A stretch of 64,000 nt of DNA. Source: Prochlorococcus marinus str. MIT 1013 (GTDB taxonomy: Bacteria > Cyanobacteriota > Cyanobacteriia > PCC-6307 > Cyanobiaceae). Both the position numbers and the translations under genes were made by a program. Within the stretch, counting starts at the first letter, position 1; each line of letters opens with the position of its first letter. The stretch lies in NCBI RefSeq assembly GCF_027359395.1, contig NZ_CP114778.1, positions 1,550,001 through 1,614,000 of the forward strand, read 5' to 3'. A model generated the notes under the pieces. The model made no database searches. It was not told the origin of the DNA and saw only the letters and a list, made by a program, of their open reading frames with translations. Shown here piece by piece: positions 56,969 through 64,000 of this stretch.

Positions 56969-57199
56969 ATGAGCGGCAATGCTGCTGAGCTTTATAAGCT
57001 TATAAATGCAGATCCTAAGAAAAAACAAGATCTTTTTCGTCAAGCTCTTCAAAACCCCAAAGGTGCAATGCAATCAATATGTGCATTTGGGATTGAAAAT
57101 AATTTACCAGTAACTTCAGAAGAGGTAAAAGAATATTTGACTACTATTGATGATTTAGATACCAAACAATGGTTAATAAAGGCCAGAGGTGGTTTGTGA
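56969..57199 (+). CDS. Small Nif11-leader-like protein
   Basis: 76 residues. AAELYKLINADPKKKQDLFR, QALQNPKGAMQSICAFGIEN and LPVTSEEVKEYL have the helix-helix pattern of Nif11 leaders (found in nitrogen-fixation clusters and as leaders of prochlorosin-type peptides). It ends KARGGL, with a GG pair one residue before the stop, but no core peptide follows. It could be a stand-alone Nif11-like protein. The resemblance is by eye and modest. Confidence 0.5.
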   Translation: MSGNAAELYKLINADPKKKQDLFRQALQNPKGAMQSICAFGIENNLPVTSEEVKEYLTTIDDLDTKQWLIKARGGL

Positions 57200-57203
57200 T
57201 TAG

Positions 57204-57368
57204 TTATTGAATGAATGAAGAAGGAATTTCTAATCCATTTTGACCATTTTCTCTGATTCCTCTTTTGTCATAGCCACCTCCGCCTGCCATCGTCCAAAAA
57301 AACCAATAACTGGGAATTGCGAGAGCTGCGGCGAGCACTAAAGCTGTAATTTGTTCGAGTCTTAACAT
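57204..57368 (-). CDS. Small membrane protein (54 aa)
   Basis: Minus-strand ATG at 57368 opens MLRLEQITALVLAAALAIPS, then YWFFWTMAGGGGYDKRGIRE and NGQNGLEIPSSFIQ. One membrane helix ends at an aromatic WFFW patch, followed by a glycine hinge and a polar tail. Well-formed and not overlapped by another gene. Function unknown; a thylakoid complex subunit is possible. Confidence 0.6.
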   Translation of the reverse strand: MLRLEQITALVLAAALAIPSYWFFWTMAGGGGYDKRGIRENGQNGLEIPSSFIQ

Positions 57369-57454
57369 GGCTTTACTAGCTCAATGTAATTTACATTAGT
57401 TGGCATCTTTTAAACCTAAATGTTTAAAGGTAATTCACTCGAGGTTTTGTTGTA

Positions 57455-59173
57455 GTGTTGCGACTTGAGAAGATTAGTAAGATTTATCCCACTGGTGAAG
57501 TCTTGAAAGATGTTAGTTGGGAAATAAAAAATGGAGAGAGAATTGGTTTGGTTGGAGTCAATGGAGCAGGTAAATCGACACAATTAAAAATTATTGCTGG
57601 GTTAGAAGAAGCAACAGATGGATCTTTGATTACTGAAGGGGATCCTTCGATTGCATATTTAAAACAGGAATTTGATGTTGATTTTGCAAGAACTGTTAGA
57701 GAAGAGTTATTTGAGGCTTTTCACGAAGCATCTGACTTACTTCAAAGTCAAAAACGAATTCAAGAAAATATGGAATCTGATTTAGCTTCTAAAGATTTAG
57801 ATTATCTGGATTCATTAATCAAAGAATTAAGCATTATTCAAAGCAAATTCGAATCAATAAATGGCTATGATTTGGAGTCTAAGGTCGAAAAGCTTTTACC
57901 GACTATTGGTTTCAATCAAGATGACGCAGATAGGTTAGTTGGAGACTTTTCAGGTGGCTGGCAGATGAGAATAGCTTTAGGAAAGATTCTCTTGCAAAGT
58001 CCTGATTTATTGTTATTAGATGAACCAACTAATCATTTAGATTTAGAAACTATTGAATGGCTAGAGAATTATTTACTTAATCAGAAAATTGCAATGGTAA
58101 TTGTTAGTCATGATAGATCTTTTTTAGATAAAATTTGTACCAGAATTGTTAATACAGAGCGAGGACAGTCAAAAAGTTATCTTGGCAATTATACATCGTA
58201 TCTACATCAGAGAGATTTTGAATTGGAATCAAAAAAGATTGCTTACGAAAAACAGCAAAAAGACATGCAAGTTCAAAAGACATATATAGAAAGATTTCGT
58301 GCTAGTGCCACCAGAAGCACACAAGCAAAAAGTAGAGAAAAGTTATTAAATAAAATTGAAAAAATAGAAACACCTGAGAACAAATTAAAAGGACCTATCT
58401 TTAAATTTATGGATGCACCTCGCACTGGTAGGGATATATTAAGTATAAAGGATTTAACACATAGTTATGAAGATAATATTTTATTTTTAGGAGCATACTT
58501 AGAAGTTGAGCCAGGTGAAAGAATAGCTTTCCTAGGAGCAAATGGTTCTGGAAAATCTACTTTGTTGAGACTAATTATGGGTTTAGAAGAACTTGAAGAA
58601 GGATCTATTGCAATAGGTAAATATAATATTATCCCTAGTTATTTTGAACAAAATCAGGCAGAAGCATTGGAATTAGAAAAGACAGTAATTGAGACAATGT
58701 CTCAAGCAGCACCAGATTGGACTCAAACACAGTTAAGGTCCTTGCTAGGTAGCTTTGGCTTAACTAATGATTCAGTCTTTAAGGAGGTCAGTCAAATAAG
58801 TGGAGGAGAAAAAGCAAGACTGGCTTTGGCTTTAATGATTATTCAGCCGTCAAATTTGCTTATACTTGATGAACCTACTAACCATTTAGATATACCTTCG
58901 AAACAAATGCTTGAGCAGGCATTATCTAATTACAATGGCACTGCACTAATAGTTTCTCATGATCGATACTTTATTTCAAAAGTTGCAAATAAAATTGTTG
59001 AAATAAGAGATGGTCAATTAATTAAATATCAAGGGGATTACAAATATTATAAAGAGAAAAAAATAGAAGAAGAACAAGAAAATCAAAAAGAATTAAAATT
59101 GGCGGAGCGAGAAAGAAAAAGGTTATCTAACCGTGAAAAATCTCGAAAGAAGAAAAAACCTAATAAAAAATAA
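57455..59173 (+). CDS. ABC-F family ATPase (EttA/Uup type)
   Basis: 572 residues from GTG. Two ATPase domains without membrane helices: Walker A GVNGAGKST (34-42) and GANGSGKST (about 360), signatures FSGGWQMR and ISGGEKAR, Walker B LLLLDEPTNHLD twice. Between them is the long charged helical linker that contacts the ribosomal E site in ABC-F proteins. The lysine- and glutamate-rich C-terminus resembles Uup-type tails. Likely a translation factor. Confidence 0.95.
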   Translation: MLRLEKISKIYPTGEVLKDVSWEIKNGERIGLVGVNGAGKSTQLKIIAGLEEATDGSLITEGDPSIAYLKQEFDVDFARTVREELFEAFHEASDLLQSQKRIQENMESDLASKDLDYLDSLIKELSIIQSKFESINGYDLESKVEKLLPTIGFNQDDADRLVGDFSGGWQMRIALGKILLQSPDLLLLDEPTNHLDLETIEWLENYLLNQKIAMVIVSHDRSFLDKICTRIVNTERGQSKSYLGNYTSYLHQRDFELESKKIAYEKQQKDMQVQKTYIERFRASATRSTQAKSREKLLNKIEKIETPENKLKGPIFKFMDAPRTGRDILSIKDLTHSYEDNILFLGAYLEVEPGERIAFLGANGSGKSTLLRLIMGLEELEEGSIAIGKYNIIPSYFEQNQAEALELEKTVIETMSQAAPDWTQTQLRSLLGSFGLTNDSVFKEVSQISGGEKARLALALMIIQPSNLLILDEPTNHLDIPSKQMLEQALSNYNGTALIVSHDRYFISKVANKIVEIRDGQLIKYQGDYKYYKEKKIEEEQENQKELKLAERERKRLSNREKSRKKKKPNKK

Positions 59174-59202
59174 TTTTTATAGGAAGTCATTTTAACTGAT
59201 GA

Positions 59203-60375
59203 TCAAAGATCATAAATATCAATGGGTAAGATATTTTTTATTAACTCTTTATTATTTCTTAGTATTTTAATTTTCAAAGTCGATTTTAAATTATTCTGAT
59301 TGATTTTTTGTACCACATCTGCAGGAGTTGAAATTTTTTCATTATTGATGGCAACTATTAAATCATTAACTTTTAATCCCCCTTTTTCGGCAGGACCATT
59401 TGCCATCAAATATTTAATAATCGCTCCGCTTTCTTTTTGGGAAAGAAAATTACTTTTTTGTTTGATATTCCTTGAAAGTGTGACTCCTATCATCGGGTGT
59501 TTAGCTCTGCCAGTAGTAATCAAATCTTTGGCAATTTTTCTAGCTCTATTTATCGGTATTGCAAAACCTAACCCTGCTCCTGGCCCTGAACGAACAAGAG
59601 TATTTATACCAATCACCTCCCCATAAGAATTTAATAATGGACCTCCAGAATTACCTGGATTAATTGCTGCATCAGTTTGAATTAAATCTATTCTTTTGTC
59701 GGAGATGCCTAACTGGGCAACGTCTCTATTGAGGTTGCTAATTATTCCAAGGGTAACGGTATTTTCAAGTCCAAAAGGATTTCCAACTGCAATGGCCCAA
59801 TCACCAACTTTTAGATTATCGGAATTACCCAATGGAGCAGTGGGCCAAGGACCATTTGCTTTAAGTTTAATAACTGCAAGATCTGTTAAAGAATCTTGTC
59901 CAACAACATTTCCAAGCACTCTTCGTCCATCTGATAAACCCACTATGAGCTGATCGGTTTTTTCTATTACGTGAGCATTGGTTAAGACAAGGCCATCTTT
60001 AGAAAAAATCACTCCACTCCCTTGACCTTTTTCAATTCGAGATCGTGGAACTTGGAGGCCTCCCATACCAAAGAAACGTTCAAAATAAGGATCATTCAAG
60101 ATCCCTGGAGGAAATATTCCTTGACTTGAAGATAAAACTTTTCTCTCTGTTTCAATTGTGACAACTGCATCTCCACTAATATTTAACGCTTTTGATACGA
60201 AAGATTGTTGATTTAGATTTTGAGGTGCTGCTAGTAAAGCGTCACCGGAATGCATCGGAGGATTAAATCGGAAATTACATACAATTAGAACAACTAAAGC
60301 AAAAATCTTGAAATATTTTTGTTGGTTTAATTTCAGGGATACTAGTAAAAGTCTCTTAGTATCAAATCCATGCAT
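59203..60375 (-). CDS. HtrA/Deg-type serine protease
   Basis: 390 residues. A signal-anchor (YFKIFALVVLIVCNFRF) precedes a trypsin-like domain with catalytic His135 (TNAHVI), Asp165 (DLAVIK) and Ser243 (GNSGGPL), then one PDZ domain (about residues 290-380, KGGLKVNDLIVAINNEKIST). Periplasmic or thylakoid-lumen protein quality control. One PDZ domain as in cyanobacterial HhoA/HhoB/HtrA. Which of the three cannot be told. Confidence 0.95.
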   Translation of the reverse strand: MHGFDTKRLLLVSLKLNQQKYFKIFALVVLIVCNFRFNPPMHSGDALLAAPQNLNQQSFVSKALNISGDAVVTIETERKVLSSSQGIFPPGILNDPYFERFFGMGGLQVPRSRIEKGQGSGVIFSKDGLVLTNAHVIEKTDQLIVGLSDGRRVLGNVVGQDSLTDLAVIKLKANGPWPTAPLGNSDNLKVGDWAIAVGNPFGLENTVTLGIISNLNRDVAQLGISDKRIDLIQTDAAINPGNSGGPLLNSYGEVIGINTLVRSGPGAGLGFAIPINRARKIAKDLITTGRAKHPMIGVTLSRNIKQKSNFLSQKESGAIIKYLMANGPAEKGGLKVNDLIVAINNEKISTPADVVQKINQNNLKSTLKIKILRNNKELIKNILPIDIYDL

Positions 60376-60604
60376 GATCTTTTGAAAGGAATGAGTTTTC
60401 TATCTCAAAATTAATAATAGCTAATTTAGAAATTCAAAGATCCACTAATTTGATTACCGTGGATTTTTACTAAATAACTGCTCTTATAACTTAATTTCCT
60501 TTAGAATCCAAATTGATTTACTCTTTTGATTAAAGATGAAATTAGAGCGACTTTAAAACTTAACTTGATTAATCCATTTAGTTTTTTGATTTCTCATTTT
60601 GCAA

Positions 60605-60883
60605 ATGTTGAGCAATTTCTTACCATTTTTTTATGGCCTTTCAGTTTTCGTTTTGTTGATTGTGGCTGCCAGAATTATGCTGAATGGTTTTTTTTCAGGT
60701 CAATCGTCATTCAAGATTCAAAATTCATTTTCAAAGAAAAAAGGCGACGATCGTACCGGTTTGGTTACTGTTCATCCTGAGCTGTTAAACAAAGATGGTT
60801 GCATTACTGATGAAGATTTGCTCACAGTTCGTTTTTCAAAGGACACTGATCATCCACAATCATTTGAAAAGCCTTCTGAATAA
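60605..60883 (+). CDS. DUF2973 family membrane protein
   Basis: 92 residues from ATG at 60605 (TTG at 60599 alternative). An N-terminal membrane helix (FLPFFYGLSVFVLLIVAARI) precedes a polar stretch RTGLVTVHPELLNKDGCITD and EDLLTVRFSKD. These match the small cyanobacterial DUF2973 family. The overlapping plus-strand frame at 60526-60780 is in another frame and lacks these features. Function unknown. Confidence 0.8.
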   Translation: MLSNFLPFFYGLSVFVLLIVAARIMLNGFFSGQSSFKIQNSFSKKKGDDRTGLVTVHPELLNKDGCITDEDLLTVRFSKDTDHPQSFEKPSE

Positions 60884-60931
60884 TTTTCATTAGATTTTTT
60901 GGTTTGACATTAAATAGTTCTCAAAGAGGTT

Positions 60932-61321
60932 TTGATTTTGGAACAAAGAACCCGCATAGTCGCTTCCGTTTTGAAAAACATGAAGTTACCTCCAAGGTTT
61001 CGTCTCAGATTATTAAAGGAAGATCCTGTCAGGTTAGAACTAAGCATTACTCCAGCTTATGGAAAAGATCCTATTCAAGTTGGATTGGTAGAATCTCTTG
61101 ATTTGGTTGCCAGACGAGACAGAGAAGGAAGAATGCCTAGAGATCTACAAGGAACATGGGATTGGACAGTAAGACACGGAGAAGTTAGTACTGGTGGCTG
61201 GAATCCTTATCTAAAAGAAGCTCTTCAAACCATGTTCGAAACTGGATTGCCAGCAATCATTTATGAAGAACTAACCGGAGAGGATTATCATCCAGTTGAT
61301 GGTGCAAAACATGTTCGATAG
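60932..61321 (+). CDS. Conserved picocyanobacterial hypothetical protein
   Basis: 129 residues from TTG at 60932 (an AGAGG precedes it). Basic N-terminal half (LPPRFRLRLLKEDPVRLELS) and a tryptophan-containing C-terminal half (QGTWDWTVRHGEVSTGGWNP). No membrane segment and no recognised catalytic motif. The frame at 60904-61101 is its shadow. It lies in the same direction as DUF2973, 48 bases apart. Confidence 0.7.
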   Translation: MILEQRTRIVASVLKNMKLPPRFRLRLLKEDPVRLELSITPAYGKDPIQVGLVESLDLVARRDREGRMPRDLQGTWDWTVRHGEVSTGGWNPYLKEALQTMFETGLPAIIYEELTGEDYHPVDGAKHVR

Positions 61322-61423
61322 GTTCTTAAGGTTTAAAAAAATAAATTAATTTCAATAGTTAAGTTATATGTTTTCTCATTTTGAGCATTTCTTTAGTATT
61401 ATTAAATTAAATTTGATTTACAA

Positions 61424-61570
61424 ATGAAAGATAACTTTGAGCCTCGTTATGGATTTGTCAATTTTGCTGAAATATGGAATGGTCGATTAGCCATGATGGG
61501 TATTTTAATAGGTTTAACAACAGAGCTTTTAACAGGGCAGGGAATTTTAACTCAGATGGGAATCGGTTGA
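61424..61570 (+). CDS. High-light-inducible protein (Hli), short type
   Basis: 48 residues from ATG (MKDNFEPRYGFVNFAEIWNG). The helix FAEIWNGRLAMMGILIGLTT has the ExxNGRxAMxG chlorophyll-binding motif. Very short, as in many Prochlorococcus Hlips. It stands alone before xseA. Confidence 0.93.
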   Translation: MKDNFEPRYGFVNFAEIWNGRLAMMGILIGLTTELLTGQGILTQMGIG

Positions 61571-61601
61571 AAAATAATTATTAGACTTTAATTTTTATAG
61601 T

Positions 61602-62762
61602 TTGACTAAGCTTCAGACCAAAAAAGAATCTTTAAATACATACAGTGTAAAAGAATTAAATGAATCTATTGGTTTATTATTGTCAAGAGGATTCGCACCA
61701 AAGTTTATACTTAAAGCGACTGTTTCAAAAGCGCAAATAAAGAAAGGTCATTTATGGTTGACTTTAACTGATGGGCAAGCAAGTGTGGATGCAGTTGCAT
61801 GGTCATCAACAATAAAGTCTTTAAAATTTTTACCCAAGCAAGATGACGGAGTTGTTATTATTGGCAAATTAAATTTCTGGGAATCGCAAGCAAGAATATC
61901 TGTTCAAGTTTTTGATATTCGAGCAAGTATTTCTACTGTTCTTAAGAAGTTCGAAATCGTTAAGTCCAAACTATTTAAAGAGGGGTTGATAAATGATTCA
62001 TTAAGAAGAAAATTACCAAAATATCCTAATTCAATTGGTATTCTTACAAGTGTTCCAAGCTCTGCTTTGGCAGACATGCTTAGAACCGCTAAGGAACGAT
62101 GGCCTTTAACAAAATTGCACATAATTCCTATTCCAGTTCAAGGTAATAATGAAAATGAAGTGAAGTCTATTTTGAGTAAATTGAAGAAAAGTAAGTTAGA
62201 TCTAAATGCGATAATTATTGCTAGAGGAGGAGGGAAAAGAGAAGATTTAATGCTCTTCGATAGTGAAATCATAGCGAAAGAAATAGCAACATTCCCTATT
62301 CCTGTTATTACAGGAATAGGGCACGAAGATGATCTAACAGTTTCTGATCTTGTGTCAGATCATAGATCTGCTACACCAACGGCAGCTATTGTTGATCTAT
62401 TACCTTCAAGAGAAATTGAAAGAAATAATTTTTTGCAAAATCAAACAATTTTTGAAAATTATTTGAAGTTATTTTTTCAAAATAAAAAGAATACTTTAAT
62501 TACTAAAAAATCTTTTTTTCAAGCTCACTCACCTCGGCTATTAATCAAAACTAAAAGAACAAAGTTACATTATATTTATGGTCTTTTGAATGCACTTTCT
62601 CCGGAAAAATTGTTAAAAAGAGGTTTTGCATTGATTACTGATGAGAAAGGACATTCGATTTATAGTGTAAAAAGTGTTAAAGAAAAAGATAAGTTCTTCG
62701 TTCAATTTTTTGATGGAAAAATTATCGCAGAGGTTGATAGAATCAATTATGATAAAATATGA
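61602..62762 (+). CDS. xseA: Exodeoxyribonuclease VII large subunit
   Basis: 386 residues from TTG. N-terminal OB fold (ATVSKAQIKKGHLWLTLTDG), then the catalytic region with IIARGGGKREDLMLFDSEII and GIGHEDDLTVSDLVSDHRSA, and a C-terminal coiled part. Works with XseB on single-stranded DNA. Slightly short compared with E. coli (456), typical of cyanobacteria. xseB follows 27 bases later. Confidence 0.95.
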   Translation: MTKLQTKKESLNTYSVKELNESIGLLLSRGFAPKFILKATVSKAQIKKGHLWLTLTDGQASVDAVAWSSTIKSLKFLPKQDDGVVIIGKLNFWESQARISVQVFDIRASISTVLKKFEIVKSKLFKEGLINDSLRRKLPKYPNSIGILTSVPSSALADMLRTAKERWPLTKLHIIPIPVQGNNENEVKSILSKLKKSKLDLNAIIIARGGGKREDLMLFDSEIIAKEIATFPIPVITGIGHEDDLTVSDLVSDHRSATPTAAIVDLLPSREIERNNFLQNQTIFENYLKLFFQNKKNTLITKKSFFQAHSPRLLIKTKRTKLHYIYGLLNALSPEKLLKRGFALITDEKGHSIYSVKSVKEKDKFFVQFFDGKIIAEVDRINYDKI

Positions 62763-62789
62763 ATTTAATAAATAATAGTTTAATATTGC

Positions 62790-63080
62790 ATGTCAAATGC
62801 AGATCATGTTAAAAAGGATCACATAGAAATTTCTAACAAAGTAAATCACATGAAAAATATAGAAACTTTTAAAAAAGATATTAAGAAATTAAGTTACGAA
62901 GAATCTATCTGTGAATTGGAAACCATTTTAAAAAATGTACAAGATGAGAATATTTCACTAGATAAAATTCAAATTAATTATATCAAAGGTCATTTATTAC
63001 TTAAACATTGTGAAGAATTACTTGAATTTGTTGAACAACAGATAAATGAGATCAATCCTGAAATGTTAAATATAAAATAA
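62790..63080 (+). CDS. xseB: Exodeoxyribonuclease VII small subunit
   Basis: 96 residues; the core SYEESICELETILKNVQDEN with LDKIQINYIKGHLLLKHCEE is the family signature. The N-terminal ~35 residues are an extension. Forms a complex with XseA. Directly downstream of xseA, in the usual order. Confidence 0.93.
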   Translation: MSNADHVKKDHIEISNKVNHMKNIETFKKDIKKLSYEESICELETILKNVQDENISLDKIQINYIKGHLLLKHCEELLEFVEQQINEINPEMLNIK

Positions 63081-63082
63081 TC

Positions 63083-63412
63083 TTATTGATCTATCTCTTT
63101 GGGTTTTATGTCAATTGTTGCTGCACTTGCAGGAATATTTTCGAGAATATCATTAGTGTTTTTTATAGTCGTTCCACATATGGGACAAATAATTTGATTA
63201 TTTAGAAAACTTGAGCCACAAGCTTCACAGGTTTGTAAATTTGATTGGAATCTTTTCCAAGAAAACCATCCAAGTCCTACTAAAATTAATGGAATGATTG
63301 TAATTATAAGGAATATTCCACCTGCTAAATCAATAATAAATTTCCCAGCTGGGGTAGGCAAAATAACAAGTAAAATGAAGACCATCCAAATTAATGAAGA
63401 TGGCTTATTCAT
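63083..63412 (-). CDS. Zinc-ribbon membrane protein
   Basis: 109 residues. Two hydrophobic helices (residues about 5-20 and 26-50) precede a zinc ribbon CEACG ... CPICG (about residues 63-80) and a polar tail. A membrane-anchored metal-binding protein of unknown function. Convergent with xseB, two bases apart. Confidence 0.8.
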   Translation of the reverse strand: MNKPSSLIWMVFILLVILPTPAGKFIIDLAGGIFLIITIIPLILVGLGWFSWKRFQSNLQTCEACGSSFLNNQIICPICGTTIKNTNDILENIPASAATIDIKPKEIDQ

Positions 63413-63474
63413 AACTAATTTTGTAACTTACGTATTCATTCTAATTAAAATTTTGCTGTCTGTTTCATTGATGT

Positions 63475-64000
63475 TTAAACGTATCGATTACGACGCATAC
63501 TTGCAATGACAACGCTCCAACATTGACCAAAATAAATAATTACTCCTACCATCCAAACCCAAAGAGTTAAAACTAGTACTCCTCCAATGAATCCATAAGC
63601 TTGAAATCTTGACCCCAAAGAGAGGATACTTCTGCTAACTGCTAAATTTAAAATAGTTAGTAAAGTTCCAATCATAAAAGCTCCTGGTATTAGTGGCTTC
63701 AAAGGCACTCTTCTACTAGGAAGTAAACCCTGTAAAAGTAGTGCCATAGTAGAAAAACCTATTAAAGGAAGCATAAATTGTCCCACTTGAAGTACGGGTA
63801 TTTTTGACATTGCGTTTTCAATCCAAGGTGTTGTATTTGCTAATTCTTCGAAAACGGCACCAGGAATCATACGGATATTGGCACTAATTTGATCTATAAC
63901 CATTAAAAAACCAACTAATAAAACGACAAAAAAAGCTTCTATTCGATTTCTGATAAATCGAAATGCTTGAATTTTGAGAGGATCCGGTTTTGATTTAATT
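63475..64000 (-). CDS. YihY/BrkB family membrane protein (5' end outside window)
   Basis: The frame is open through base 64000, so the N-terminus is outside; about 175 residues are visible. The ATG at 63903 is internal. Hydrophobic helices include FFVVLLVGFLMV, MLPLIGFSTMALLLQGL and FMIGTLLTILNLAVS, then FIGGVLVLTLWVWMVGVIIY, the pattern of the YihY (BrkB/UPF0761) family. The C-terminus ends IASMRRNRYV. Confidence 0.85.
   Translation of the reverse strand, partial: IKSKPDPLKIQAFRFIRNRIEAFFVVLLVGFLMVIDQISANIRMIPGAVFEELANTTPWIENAMSKIPVLQVGQFMLPLIGFSTMALLLQGLLPSRRVPLKPLIPGAFMIGTLLTILNLAVSRSILSLGSRFQAYGFIGGVLVLTLWVWMVGVIIYFGQCWSVVIASMRRNRYV

Noticed and set aside
60526-60780. Plus-strand frame of 84 codons
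   Set aside because: Overlaps the DUF2973 gene in another frame; the DUF2973 reading is conserved.
1-64000. CRISPR arrays, insertion sequences, integrases, rRNA genes
   Set aside because: None seen on either strand; only short palindromes and one tRNA were found.

Overview
The window reads as a stretch of chromosome from a marine picocyanobacterium, almost certainly Prochlorococcus. The evidence is strongly AT-rich DNA with very short spacers, photosystem II psbX and ycf66, two high-light-inducible (Hli) proteins, a sufBCDS operon, a two-piece (circularly permuted) tmRNA whose tag reads ANNIVSFSRQTAPVAA, and the cyanobacterial RarA fusion protein. The strain cannot be named from sequence alone; a low-light clade is possible but is inference.

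Layout. Positions 1-10.4 kb are an accessory, very AT-rich zone. It opens with two adjacent genes that share a C-terminal module (one fused to an FKBP prolyl isomerase). Small unknown genes, an FAD oxidoreductase, a DUF2237 protein and a short DUF4912-like protein follow. Broken genes are scattered between them: a GNAT C-terminal remnant, a small gene with a one-base frameshift and a gene with an early stop. Spacers here are long, unlike the rest of the window. Positions 10.4-17.4 kb carry an SDR oxidoreductase, a ParA-type ATPase with an overlapping small membrane gene, an ABC exporter, a glycosyltransferase and small proteins. tmRNA follows at 17.6-17.9 kb.

Positions 18-33.8 kb are core housekeeping: an rRNA methylase, a YqjD/YqjE-like pair, a LigD phosphoesterase-like protein, SMC, a PRC-barrel protein, an LpxB-like glycosyltransferase, tRNA-Leu, AccC, YggT, PsbX, Ycf66, Hli, an SbmA-type ABC protein, a HIT protein and peptide deformylase. 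An S9 peptidase split by a one-base frameshift comes next (33.9-35.8 kb), then sufBCDS (35.8-40.6 kb, minus strand).

Positions 41-56 kb hold a second DUF4912 protein, phosphoglucomutase, RarA fusion, phosphopantetheinyl transferase, peroxiredoxin, CoaX, CysH, NDH-2, and an ion-transport run (SLC13-type permease with RCK domains, KtrB, KtrA) followed by AnmK. Positions 56-57.4 kb are a compact small-gene cluster: a ribbon-helix-helix regulator divergent from an unknown protein and a Nif11-leader-like peptide. The end (57.5-64 kb) carries an ABC-F ATPase, an HtrA protease, DUF2973, a second Hli, exonuclease VII (xseA, xseB), a zinc-ribbon membrane protein and a truncated BrkB/YihY family gene.

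Several genes are too short for routine ORF calling but are supported here, including psbX, hli and membrane peptides at 17184, 20166, 42839 and 57204. Many genes appear to start at TTG or GTG. No rRNA, insertion sequence, integrase or CRISPR array was seen.
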